Notes: generated from the letters alone by a model not told the origin. A stretch of 64,000 bases of DNA from an uncultured Clostridia bacterium (GCA_947625615.1 CANQPB010000003.1:45852-109851); one strand, 5' to 3'; positions 38,053-47,383 are shown, counted from the stretch's first letter. Numbers and translations: made by a program.

Positions 38053-39357
38053 ATGCTGACGCCACGTGAAATTTGCCTGAGGCTTCTTGATTCGACAGAC
38101 CGCGGGCAGGAATATTCAAATATCGCCCTCGACATGACGCTGCGATCATCAGACGGCCTCAGTCCGGTCGACCGGCGCTTTATAGCGGCGCTCTATTACG
38201 GCGTTCTCGAGCGAAGGCTCACCCTCGACGAGATAATCAAGGCGCGCTCAAGCCGCCCGTCGGACAGGCTCGGCTCCGAGCTTCGGCAGATACTTCGCAT
38301 GGGGCTTTACCAGCTGATGTATATGGATACGGTGCCCGAGAGCGCCGCCGTCAACGAAAGCGTAAAGCTTGCCTCAAAGCTTAAAAATCCCGCCGCCGCG
38401 GGCTTCGTGAACGCGCTGCTCAGAAATTTCATCAGGGACGGCATGCCGATCCCGAAAACAGGCGTAAAGCTTAAAGACTTGTCAGTCAGCTATTCCTGTC
38501 CCGAGTGGATAGTTAAAACTTGGATTAGGGACTACGGCGAAAAGGCGGCCGTCGGCATTTTGGAGGATTCTCTGAAACGCGCGCCCATAACCGCCCGCCT
38601 GAACACCTGCAAATTTTCTCTTGAGGAAATTATCCGCGAGCTTGAGGCCGAAGAAGTATCTGTAAAGCTTTCTGACTTTACAGATTCCTGTGCCGATCTT
38701 TTCGGCTGCGGATCGGTTGAAACGCTGTCGGCCTATAAAAAGGGCATGCTTCACATTCAGGATCAGTCCTGCCAGATATGCTGCGCCGAGCTTGACCCCG
38801 CCCCCGGCGGCGTAGTTCTGGATCTTTGCTCCGCCCCGGGCGGAAAGGCGTTCACCCTCGCCGAGATGATGGGCGACTGCGGAAAGCTCATCGCCTGCGA
38901 TTTACATAAAAACCGCGTCAGGCTTATATCTTCGGGAGCAAAAAGGCTCGGCCTCGGCTGCATCGAAGCCCTGGAAAACGACGCCAAAAAGTTCAATCCC
39001 GCGTTTCCCGCGGCCGACCGCGTTCTCTGCGACGTTCCCTGCTCGGGTCTCGGAGTTATCCGCCGCAAGCCGGAGATTAAATACCGTGCCGAAGAGGATC
39101 CCTTCGCGATTTCGGCCGCACAGTACGCCATTTTATCTACCTCCTCCCGATATCTAAAACCGGGCGGAAAGCTGATATATTCCACCTGCACGCTGAGACG
39201 TGCTGAAAACGACCGCGTCGTCGAAAAGTTTATCTCGGAAAATCCCGATTTCGAGCCTGTCAAGCTTAAAAACTTTACAGACTGGAAGGTTACCATAACT
39301 CCCGACAAATTCAATTCCGACGGCTTCTTTATCGCCGGAATTCAGAGAAAGCGGTGA
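38053..39357 (+). CDS. rsmB: 16S rRNA (cytosine967-C5)-methyltransferase
   Basis: NusB-like N-terminus; DLCSAPGGKAFTLAEMM; CDVPCSGLGVIRRKPEIK. Confidence 0.95.
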   Translation: MLTPREICLRLLDSTDRGQEYSNIALDMTLRSSDGLSPVDRRFIAALYYGVLERRLTLDEIIKARSSRPSDRLGSELRQILRMGLYQLMYMDTVPESAAVNESVKLASKLKNPAAAGFVNALLRNFIRDGMPIPKTGVKLKDLSVSYSCPEWIVKTWIRDYGEKAAVGILEDSLKRAPITARLNTCKFSLEEIIRELEAEEVSVKLSDFTDSCADLFGCGSVETLSAYKKGMLHIQDQSCQICCAELDPAPGGVVLDLCSAPGGKAFTLAEMMGDCGKLIACDLHKNRVRLISSGAKRLGLGCIEALENDAKKFNPAFPAADRVLCDVPCSGLGVIRRKPEIKYRAEEDPFAISAAQYAILSTSSRYLKPGGKLIYSTCTLRRAENDRVVEKFISENPDFEPVKLKNFTDWKVTITPDKFNSDGFFIAGIQRKR

Positions 39358-40391
39358 ATTTATTGACAGACATTCTGTCGCTGACTAAGGACGAGCTGAC
39401 GGAGCGGCTTTCAAAGATGGGAGAAAAGCCGTTCAGGGCGGGTCAGATATATAGGTGGCTCCACCAAAAAAGGGTTACCGGCTTTGAGGAAATGTCCGAT
39501 CTCTCCCTCACGCTCCGCGAAAAGCTTGAAAATGAATTTACCCTGTGCAGAATAGAGCCGGTAAGGATTCTGAAGTCGCAGGTTGACGGAACGGTGAAGA
39601 TTCTGTACCGATTGCCGGACGGCAACCACATTGAGACGGTTCTCATGAGCTACGAACACGGCGATTCCCTCTGCGTTTCAACGCAGGCGGGCTGCAAAAT
39701 GGGCTGCCGCTTCTGCGCGTCCACCATAGCCGGCTTTAAGCGAAATCTCGAGCCCTCGGAGATACTTTCCCAGCTATATGAGACGGAAAGGCAGACCGGC
39801 CGGAAGGTTTCGAGCATAGTTTTGATGGGCATAGGCGAGCCGCTCGACAATTTCGACAACGTGGTGAAATTTCTGAGGATACTATCCTCGCCGGACGGCG
39901 CAAACATGAGCCTGAGACATGTTTCGCTCTCCACCTGCGGGCTTGTCGACAGGATATACGACCTCGCCGAACTAAATCTCGGGCTGACGCTTTCAATTTC
40001 GCTTCACAGCCCATACGACGAAAAGCGCAGCGAGCTCATGCCGGTGAACCGCCGCTACCCGATAACCGAGCTTATGCGCGCCTGCCGCGATTACTTCTCG
40101 GTCACCGGCCGAAGGATATCCTTTGAATATGCCCTTATAGACGGCGAAAACGATTCCTTGGAGGACGCAAGAGCGCTCTGCGGCCTTGTCTCGGGAATGC
40201 CGTCCCATATAAATATTATACCCGTGAATAAGATAAAGGAGCGCAGCTACCGCTCCGACCGTTCCTCGGCGCAGCGCTTTTGCAAGACCCTCTGTGGCCT
40301 CGGCGTAAACGCCACGGTCAGAAGAACTCTCGGCGCGGACATCAACGCCGCCTGCGGTCAGCTCAGGCGGGAAGAGGAACAAAAAGCGTGA
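39354..40391 (+). CDS. rlmN: 23S rRNA (adenine2503-C2)-methyltransferase
   Basis: Radical SAM CKMGCRFCAS, GEPLDNFDNV. Confidence 0.96.
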   Translation: MNLLTDILSLTKDELTERLSKMGEKPFRAGQIYRWLHQKRVTGFEEMSDLSLTLREKLENEFTLCRIEPVRILKSQVDGTVKILYRLPDGNHIETVLMSYEHGDSLCVSTQAGCKMGCRFCASTIAGFKRNLEPSEILSQLYETERQTGRKVSSIVLMGIGEPLDNFDNVVKFLRILSSPDGANMSLRHVSLSTCGLVDRIYDLAELNLGLTLSISLHSPYDEKRSELMPVNRRYPITELMRACRDYFSVTGRRISFEYALIDGENDSLEDARALCGLVSGMPSHINIIPVNKIKERSYRSDRSSAQRFCKTLCGLGVNATVRRTLGADINAACGQLRREEEQKA

Positions 40392-40420
40392 CAAATTTAC
40401 ATCAGTGAGGTTTGTGGAAA

Positions 40421-41149
40421 ATGATTCTTACAGCGAAAACGGATATCGGCAAGGTTCGCACCGAAAATCAAGACCGCTACAGAATCTGCGAGCTCGGCGA
40501 CGAAACCGGCGTTGCGGTCGTCTGCGACGGAATGGGAGGCACCCACGGCGGGGGCCTTGCGGGGGAGATTGCCTCGAACGCCGTATATGAACGTCTTTGC
40601 CTGAGCTGGCGGGACGGAATGGAGCCGCGCGCGGTAAAGAATCTTATGGTATCCGCGGTTACGGCGGCCAACACCCTTGTATACGAAAAGAGCCGCGAGG
40701 ACGAGGAAAACCGCGGAATGGGCACCACCTGCGTCGCCGCCCTGATACATAAGGGCAGCGTCTGCGTTGCGAGCGTGGGGGATTCGAGGGCGTATATCCT
40801 TGACGGCAGAGGCATAAGGCAGATCACCACAGACCACACGGTAGTCGAATATTTAAAGTCTCGCGGGATAATCGGCAGCGACGACGCCGGAATTGCAAAT
40901 ATGAAAAACGTCATCACCCGTGCGGTGGGCGTTGAGCCTACGGTCGACGTCGATTACTTCGAATTCACCGCCGAGCCGGGCTCCGTGCTGTTGATATGCA
41001 CCGACGGCCTGACGAACTACTGCTCGGACGACATGATATACCGCACGGTATATAAGGCTCCCATGGAAACGGCGGCCGAGGAGCTTATAAAATACGCCAA
41101 CAGCTCGGGCGGCAAGGACAACATAACGGTCGCGCTTGCCGCGATATGA
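40421..41149 (+). CDS. prpC: PP2C-type Ser/Thr phosphatase
   Basis: VRTENQDRY, VCDGMGGTHGG, SVGDSRAYI, GGKDNITV. Confidence 0.95.
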   Translation: MILTAKTDIGKVRTENQDRYRICELGDETGVAVVCDGMGGTHGGGLAGEIASNAVYERLCLSWRDGMEPRAVKNLMVSAVTAANTLVYEKSREDEENRGMGTTCVAALIHKGSVCVASVGDSRAYILDGRGIRQITTDHTVVEYLKSRGIIGSDDAGIANMKNVITRAVGVEPTVDVDYFEFTAEPGSVLLICTDGLTNYCSDDMIYRTVYKAPMETAAEELIKYANSSGGKDNITVALAAI

Positions 41150-41181
41150 AATAAAGAAGTTATACATTACAGGAGGCAGCT

Positions 41182-43386
41182 ATGGACAGATTCATCGGAT
41201 TAAAGCTCGACGGCAGATATGAGATCACCGATCTTATCGGCGTCGGCGGAATGGCAAACGTCTACCGCGGCAGAGACATTATGGAAAACCGCGTTGTGGC
41301 CGTAAAGATCCTCAAAAACGAATACTCCGAAAACGAAGAGTTCGTCAGGCGTTTTCGCAACGAAAGCAAGGCGATAGCCGTTCTTTCCCACCCGAACATC
41401 GTAAAAATTTACGACGTGGGCTATGAGAACAGCATGCAGTATATCGTCATGGAATATATCGACGGCATCACCCTCAAGGAATACATCGAGCAGCAGGGCA
41501 TGCTTAAATGGCGGGACTGCGTTCACTTCACCATTCAGATACTTCGGGCGCTCCAGCTTGCCCACGACCGCGGAATTGTCCACAGGGACATAAAGCCGCA
41601 GAACGTAATGCTCCTTTCGGACGGCTCGATAAAGGTCATGGACTTCGGAATCGCAAGATTCAGCCGTGAGGTCGAATCCACCTCAAACGAAAAGACGATG
41701 GGTTCGGTTCACTATGTCTCGCCCGAGCAGGCGGCGGGCACCCGAACCGACGAGCGCAGCGACATATACTCCGTCGGCGTGATGATGTATGAAATGCTCA
41801 CCGGCCGAAAGCCCTTTAACGGCGACACCCCCGTGGCCGTCGCCCTAAAGCATATGCACGAGGCCCCCGTTCCGCCGTCGCAGATAGTTTCCTCGATATA
41901 TCCCGGCCTTGAGGATATAATTATGCATGCCATGGAAAAGGATCCCGCAAAAAGATATCAGTCCGCCTCCGGCATGATAAGGGATATCGAGGCATTTAAG
42001 CAGGATCAGAGCATAATGTTCGGCTATTCCGATTCGAGGTCTGATTCAAGGCAGGAGGGCCAGGGCGAGGGCGCCAAGGAGAGATTCGCCGCAAAGATGT
42101 CGGCGATAAAGCCCCATGTAAAGCCCCGCCGCGAAAAGCCTCAGCGCCGGCCGGCCGAGCAGCTGCCCGAGCCCGAGGAGCAGATCCCCGAGGATTATGA
42201 CGACGACGATGAGGTGGAGGTAAGGCACAACTATGCCCTTCCTATCCTTGCGGCGGCCACCTGCACGGTTATCATCGTCGCGACGCTCTTTGTCGCAAAC
42301 GTGATTCTCGGCGCGTTCAAGACGACCGCTTCGTCAGTGAACGACTATCCTGTTCCGCAGCTCATAGGCAAGAATTTTTACGACGCAAGGGCGCAGTACA
42401 CCGAAATTCAGCTTGTCGCCACCGAGGAATACAACAACGAATATCCCGCGGGAATTATCGTCGACCAGGAAAAGGCCGCCGGCAGAATCGTGAAGATCGG
42501 CGACACCCTTAAGGTCACGGTCAGCAAGGGCACCCGCGTTGTAAAGATACCCGATCTTAAAAACTACCACCAGTCTTCGGCTGCAAGGGCTCTTGAGGAT
42601 CTCGGCCTCAACTATGTCTTCGTCGAGACCGCGAGCGACGACATTTCCGCCGACAACGTAGTTATGACCGATCCTGCCAGCGGCACCGAGGTAGAGGAGG
42701 GGACGACCGTAAGAATTCTCGTCTCCTTAGGCCCGACGACCGAGGACACCCTGGTGCCCTATGTTGTCGGCAAGGACGTTGTAACCGCGCAGTATGAGAT
42801 AGAGGACGCACATCTCAAATCGAAGGTGCAGTATGTCGCCAGCAGCGAGGAGCGCGACATGGTAATCTCCCAGAACATCGAGGGCGGCTCAAACGTCCCG
42901 AGGGACACCGTTATAACCATTTCCGTTTCCGACGGCTCCGGCGAGGATATGGATTACATTGAGGATCCCAACGTGCCGGACAACATCTATCCCGGGCCGA
43001 ATCCGTGGGACGACTGGGGCTACAATAACGACCTCGGCGGCAACAGCCAGAACAGCGACATAAACGTCGAGCCGGGCGCCAAGAACGTCACCATAGATAT
43101 CGAGATACCCTCCTTCGCCACCGGCACATACTTCATCTTCCTTTGCAAAGAGGGCGAGGACGAATCGATAATTCCTCCGTTCACCATTGACGCCACCGAA
43201 TATGCCGGCAAGAGCTATCCCGTTACCATAAGCGGCACCGGTACGGAAACCATAGAGGGCGTCGCGCGGTACGGCATGAGAGTTAAATTCGCCACCTACA
43301 CCGTAAACTTCGACGAGGGCAGCTATGTCGTCGAAGAATACAACAGCTCCGTGTTCAGGGCGCTCGACACCTTCATCGACTTCTGA
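41182..43386 (+). CDS. prkC: PASTA-domain Ser/Thr protein kinase
   Basis: GVGGMANVYRGRD, HRDIKPQNVML, single TM, three PASTA repeats plus C-terminal extension. Confidence 0.96.
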   Translation: MDRFIGLKLDGRYEITDLIGVGGMANVYRGRDIMENRVVAVKILKNEYSENEEFVRRFRNESKAIAVLSHPNIVKIYDVGYENSMQYIVMEYIDGITLKEYIEQQGMLKWRDCVHFTIQILRALQLAHDRGIVHRDIKPQNVMLLSDGSIKVMDFGIARFSREVESTSNEKTMGSVHYVSPEQAAGTRTDERSDIYSVGVMMYEMLTGRKPFNGDTPVAVALKHMHEAPVPPSQIVSSIYPGLEDIIMHAMEKDPAKRYQSASGMIRDIEAFKQDQSIMFGYSDSRSDSRQEGQGEGAKERFAAKMSAIKPHVKPRREKPQRRPAEQLPEPEEQIPEDYDDDDEVEVRHNYALPILAAATCTVIIVATLFVANVILGAFKTTASSVNDYPVPQLIGKNFYDARAQYTEIQLVATEEYNNEYPAGIIVDQEKAAGRIVKIGDTLKVTVSKGTRVVKIPDLKNYHQSSAARALEDLGLNYVFVETASDDISADNVVMTDPASGTEVEEGTTVRILVSLGPTTEDTLVPYVVGKDVVTAQYEIEDAHLKSKVQYVASSEERDMVISQNIEGGSNVPRDTVITISVSDGSGEDMDYIEDPNVPDNIYPGPNPWDDWGYNNDLGGNSQNSDINVEPGAKNVTIDIEIPSFATGTYFIFLCKEGEDESIIPPFTIDATEYAGKSYPVTISGTGTETIEGVARYGMRVKFATYTVNFDEGSYVVEEYNSSVFRALDTFIDF

Positions 43387-44276
43387 TGACCGCAAGAGTA
43401 ATCAGCTCCTTCGGGGACACCTTTTCGGTCGCGGCCGACGGCTTTAAGGCAGTCTGCCGCGCGAGGGGAGTTTTAAGGACAAAGACGAGCATTTTGTGCG
43501 GAGATATCGTCGAAATCGAATATTCCGGCGGCGAGTGGGTGATCACCGAGATATATCCCCGCAAAAACGAGATAGTCCGCCCGCCGATAGCAAATCTTGA
43601 CAATCTCGTCATAGTCTGCTCTTCGACGTCTCCGCCGCCCGACATCGCGATGATTGACAAATTCACCGCGGTGGCGGTGTATAAAGACATCGACCCGGTG
43701 ATAGTTTTCACAAAGACCGACGTCAGAAGCGCCGACGAATACGCCTCGGTATACAGAGGAATCTTCCCGGTGTTTACCGTCAACAACACCACCGGCGAGG
43801 GAGCCGCGCAGCTTTCGGAATTTTTAAAAGGAAAATTTTCCGCGCTTGCCGGAAATTCCGGCGTCGGAAAATCCTCGCTGATAAACAACATCTGCCCCGG
43901 CGCCATGGCCGAAACCGGCGAGATCAGCCGAAAGCTCGGCCGCGGCAGAAACACCACCCGCAGAACCGAATTCATGCCGCTTCCCGGCGGGGGATATATC
44001 GCCGACACCCCCGGCTTCGCGGCTTTTTCCACCGAGAGATACGTCGCCATATTCAAAGAAGACCTCGCGGGCTGCTTTCCCGAATTCCGGGAATTTGCGG
44101 ACAAGTGCCGCTATACCGACTGCTCCCACACCAAGGAACAGGGCTGCGCGGTGCTCGAGGCCCTCGCCGAGGGAAAAATAAAGCCCTCGCGTCACCGCTC
44201 ATATGTCGAGATGTACCGCGAGGCCGAAAAGCTTAAGCCCTGGCTTCTGAACAAGGATCCCGAGAAGCCGAGATAA
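43386..44276 (+). CDS. rsgA: Ribosome small subunit-dependent GTPase RsgA
   Basis: Circularly permuted GTPase: FTKTD, GNSGVGKSSLIN, DTPGF; C-terminal Cys/His zinc motif. Confidence 0.96.
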   Translation: MTARVISSFGDTFSVAADGFKAVCRARGVLRTKTSILCGDIVEIEYSGGEWVITEIYPRKNEIVRPPIANLDNLVIVCSSTSPPPDIAMIDKFTAVAVYKDIDPVIVFTKTDVRSADEYASVYRGIFPVFTVNNTTGEGAAQLSEFLKGKFSALAGNSGVGKSSLINNICPGAMAETGEISRKLGRGRNTTRRTEFMPLPGGGYIADTPGFAAFSTERYVAIFKEDLAGCFPEFREFADKCRYTDCSHTKEQGCAVLEALAEGKIKPSRHRSYVEMYREAEKLKPWLLNKDPEKPR

Positions 44277-44347
44277 TGGCAAATTTCCTGCCGATGAATA
44301 TAATGTAATCAGCGGATCTTCCGCATACATAATTCTGGAGGCAGCCT

Positions 44348-44437
44348 ATGAAAGTAATTGTAAGAAAGCCCTGCAAGCTTGTTGCGGGCATTCTCCGCCT
44401 TGTCTTCGGCGTTTCAAAGGATTCGGCAGCCTGCTGA
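44348..44437 (+). CDS. spoVM: Stage V sporulation protein M-like 29-aa peptide
   Basis: MKVIVRKPCKLVAGILRLVFGVSKDSAAC with RBS GGAGG 6 nt upstream; K10, G14, I15, R17, G21 match B. subtilis SpoVM without gaps; synteny prpC-prkC-rsgA-...-spoVM. Confidence 0.8.
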   Translation: MKVIVRKPCKLVAGILRLVFGVSKDSAAC

Positions 44438-44484
44438 TATCCCGTCCGCCGACAGCCGCGGAAACTCTCAAAACAAAAACCGTC

Positions 44485-44514
44485 TTGAAAGCCGCGTTAC
44501 CTTCCGCGGCTTTT
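44485..44514. terminator. Terminator-like hairpin downstream of spoVM
   Basis: AAAGCCGCG-ttaccttc-CGCGGCTTT. Confidence 0.65.
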
Positions 44515-44569
44515 AAGATGAGCCCTTAGCATGTTCATATATTTCGCCCCTGTCTGAATATAATAGAGC

Positions 44570-45124
44570 ATGCTTTGCTTTAATTTATTTTCCCGCCGCG
44601 TTGAGGTTACCTTCGGCTTCTTTTTTATACTTGCGGTCACGTCGCTCCGCGAAAACTGCCTCGGTCTCGCGGCGCTCATGTTCTGCGCCGTTCACGAGCT
44701 TTCACATCTTGCGGCGATGAGGCTTTTCGGCGTCAGAATCAACTCGATAAGGCTTTACGGCGCCGGGATAAAGATATCTTCCGACGGGATAACTCTTTTA
44801 AGCCGTCCCGCGCAGGCGGCGATATATCTCTTCGGCCCGGCGGCGAACTTGCTTCTTGCGGCGGTTTTTTCGGGGGATTTTCGAGCGGTGAATCTTTCGC
44901 TCGCGGCTTTCAATCTTCTTCCCGTCGGCTATTTCGACGGCGGCCGCCTGCTGGCGCTTATTTTGGGCGAGGGGAGCAGGGCGGCAAAAATAATTTCCGC
45001 GCTGACTGTCGTCATGCTCGCCCTCGGGCTTATATACGCCGTTTTAACGTCCCGGCCGGATATTCCGCCGTCCTCCTTTGTGAGCCTCGGATTCATTCTT
45101 CTCTCCGCATTTTTGGACGCCTGA
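44570..45124 (+). CDS. M50 family (SpoIVFB-like) site-2 protease
   Basis: AVHELSHLAAMRLFG, NLLPVGYFDGGRLL, hydrophobic TM segments. Confidence 0.85.
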   Translation: MLCFNLFSRRVEVTFGFFFILAVTSLRENCLGLAALMFCAVHELSHLAAMRLFGVRINSIRLYGAGIKISSDGITLLSRPAQAAIYLFGPAANLLLAAVFSGDFRAVNLSLAAFNLLPVGYFDGGRLLALILGEGSRAAKIISALTVVMLALGLIYAVLTSRPDIPPSSFVSLGFILLSAFLDA

Positions 45125-45183
45125 CAGGTCAACTGCTACAAATAATCGGCCTTACGCCCGCAAAAATTTTACATAATACACTA

Positions 45184-45212
45184 TTGATTCCTTTTTAAAC
45201 ATGTGATATAAT
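45184..45212 (+). promoter_or_regulatory. Sigma-A type promoter for rplS
   Basis: TTGATT-N17-TATAAT. Confidence 0.8.
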
Positions 45213-45247
45213 ATTTAGGCATTTGAACTGCCGCGCGAGCGCATTTT

Positions 45248-45359
45248 GCCTCAGGGCGGAATCGGGCGCAAGCTCCGGGCGCGGTAGGGTTTAGTTGCAA
45301 TACTAAAGCGGGCGTTCCTCTGGCCTTGTAACAACGCGTCCTCCGCGGACGGCTGAGGC
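45248..45359 (+). promoter_or_regulatory. Structured leader RNA upstream of rplS
   Basis: Closing helix GCCTCAG (45248-45254)/CTGAGGC (45353-45359) enclosing hairpins TTTAGT/ACTAAA and CGTCC/GGACG. Confidence 0.55.
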
Positions 45360-45395
45360 GAATGAACGTCTGAAATCAGAAGGAGGATTTTCAAA

Positions 45396-45740
45396 ATGGA
45401 CGCTTTGAAAATCATATCTAATTCAAGTCTTAAAGAGAGCGTTCCCGAATTCGGCATCGGCGACACCGTAAGGGTCTCCGTCAGGATTCAGGAGGGCGAC
45501 AAGTCGAGGATCCAGGCCTTTGAGGGCACCGTAATTGCCCGCAAGCACGGCGGCGTTAGCGAAACCTTTACGGTTCGCAGAGTTGCCCACGGCTGCGGCT
45601 GCGAGAGAGTTTTCCCGATCCATTCGCCCGTAGTTGAAAAGGTCGAGGTCGTGCGCCGCGCCACCGTCCGCAGAGCAAAGCTTTACTACCTGCGCGACCG
45701 CGTCGGCAAGGCCGCCAAAACCAAGGACGCTCTTCGCTGA
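45396..45740 (+). CDS. rplS: 50S ribosomal protein L19
   Basis: [45 protein letters not shown]. Confidence 0.98.
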   Translation: MDALKIISNSSLKESVPEFGIGDTVRVSVRIQEGDKSRIQAFEGTVIARKHGGVSETFTVRRVAHGCGCERVFPIHSPVVEKVEVVRRATVRRAKLYYLRDRVGKAAKTKDALR

Positions 45741-45750
45741 GACAAACTTC

Positions 45751-45778
45751 AGAAGCCCGTTTGGGCTTCTGTTTTTTT
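45751..45778 (+). terminator. Rho-independent terminator after rplS
   Basis: AGAAGCCC-GTTT-GGGCTTCT followed by GTTTTTTT. Confidence 0.93.
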
Positions 45779-45816
45779 GCCCGAAAATATGGGCCGCGTC
45801 TTTTTGTAAAAAATGC

Positions 45817-45845
45817 TTGCAATTCTCCTCGGAATTTGCTACAAT
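45817..45845 (+). promoter_or_regulatory. Sigma-A type promoter for lepB-rbgA-rnhB
   Basis: TTGCAA-N17-TACAAT. Confidence 0.75.
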
Positions 45846-45884
45846 AGCTTCATGTATGATTACATCAAAAGGAGCGTTCATAAA

Positions 45885-46475
45885 ATGTCTGAGATAAATA
45901 ATCCGGCCGAGCCCGCCGAAAACGAATCCAAAAAGCAGAAGGCCGAAAGTTCCTTTTTCGACGAGCTTTTGGACTGGCTTAAAACAATCTGCAAAACATT
46001 CATTATAGTCGTGCTGATATTTTCATATGTCGCAAAGACCGCCCGCGTAGAGGGCGAATCGATGATGCCTACGCTTGTCGACAAGGACATGCTTATTCTG
46101 TGGTCGCTTGCTTATCAGCCCAAGCAGGGGGATATCGTCGCCTGCAACTGCGAGGGTCTCGGCAAGGTGATTGTAAAAAGAGTCGTCGCGACGGGCGGCC
46201 AGCAGGTGGATATCGACTTTGAGGCCGGCAAGGTTTATGTCGACGGCGAGCTGTTTGAGGTAAACGGCATTCCCAATATCACCACCGACCGCGAGAGCAA
46301 CTACGCCTACCCGATAACCGTGCCGGAGGGAAAATATTTCGTGATGGGGGACAACCGCCAGCATTCCACCGATTCGAGATACGAGCGCGTCGGCTTTATA
46401 GACCGCGATGATATTCTCGGCAAGGCGGTATTCAGGGTATTCCCCTTCAAGACCTTCGGCGGACTGTATAAATAA
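45885..46475 (+). CDS. lepB: Signal peptidase I
   Basis: VEGESMMPTL, VIVKRVVATGGQ, VMGDNRQHSTDSR. Confidence 0.96.
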   Translation: MSEINNPAEPAENESKKQKAESSFFDELLDWLKTICKTFIIVVLIFSYVAKTARVEGESMMPTLVDKDMLILWSLAYQPKQGDIVACNCEGLGKVIVKRVVATGGQQVDIDFEAGKVYVDGELFEVNGIPNITTDRESNYAYPITVPEGKYFVMGDNRQHSTDSRYERVGFIDRDDILGKAVFRVFPFKTFGGLYK

Positions 46476-46507
46476 ACCGCGTCTATAAAAAATCTCAACG
46501 GACGGGA

Positions 46508-47383
46508 ATGGTAAAAATAGAGCAGGAGATAAATATTCAGTGGTTTCCGGGGCATATGGCGAAAACTCGGCGGCTTATTTCGGATAACCTTAAATATGTC
46601 GACGCCGTCATCGAGGTGTGCGACGCAAGAATTCCCCGCGCAAGCCGAAATCCCGAAATTTCACGGCTTGTCGGCTCAAAGCCGAGGGTGATAGTTTTAA
46701 ACAAGTGCGACGCCGCCGACGAGGCCGCCACCCGCCTCTGGCTTGAAAGCTATAAGGCCGAGGGCGTCACGGCGGTCGCGACCGACTGCAAAAGCGGCAA
46801 AAACGTAAACCGCGTGCTTTCGTCCGTCATGGGGATCCTTGCCGACGACATCTCAAAGTGGCGGGAAAAGGGAATGGTCGGACGGCCCGTCAGGGCGATG
46901 ATAGCCGGCGTGCCCAACGTCGGAAAATCCGCGCTTATTAACCGCCTCTGCGGCTCGAAAAGGGCCAAGGTCGAGGATCGCCCCGGCGTCACAAGGGGAA
47001 AGCAGTGGATAAAGCTTGAAAGCGACTTCGAGCTTTTGGACACCCCCGGCGTTCTTGCGCCGAAGTTCGACGACAGGGACGTCGCGCTTTCGCTCGCCTT
47101 TACCGGCGCTATAAAGGACGATATCCTTGACATAGAGACCCTTGCCATGATATTCTGCGAAAGGCTTGCCGAAATCGCCCCGCAGGCGCTAACAGGGCGC
47201 TACGGGATAGAAATTTCCGACGGCATGACCGGGCTTCAGATCCTTGAGGCAATCGGCCGGCGGCGCGGCTTTCTCGTTTCGGGCGGGGAGATCAATTACG
47301 AGCGCACGGCGGCGGTTTTATTGGACGAATACCGCTCGCAAAAGCTCGGCAGGATAACCCTTGAGCTTCCCGGGGGTGAGTAA
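46508..47383 (+). CDS. rbgA: Ribosome biogenesis GTPase RbgA (YlqF)
   Basis: QWFPGHMAKTRR, permuted GTPase NKCD, GVPNVGKSALIN, DTPGVL. Confidence 0.96.
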   Translation: MVKIEQEINIQWFPGHMAKTRRLISDNLKYVDAVIEVCDARIPRASRNPEISRLVGSKPRVIVLNKCDAADEAATRLWLESYKAEGVTAVATDCKSGKNVNRVLSSVMGILADDISKWREKGMVGRPVRAMIAGVPNVGKSALINRLCGSKRAKVEDRPGVTRGKQWIKLESDFELLDTPGVLAPKFDDRDVALSLAFTGAIKDDILDIETLAMIFCERLAEIAPQALTGRYGIEISDGMTGLQILEAIGRRRGFLVSGGEINYERTAAVLLDEYRSQKLGRITLELPGGE

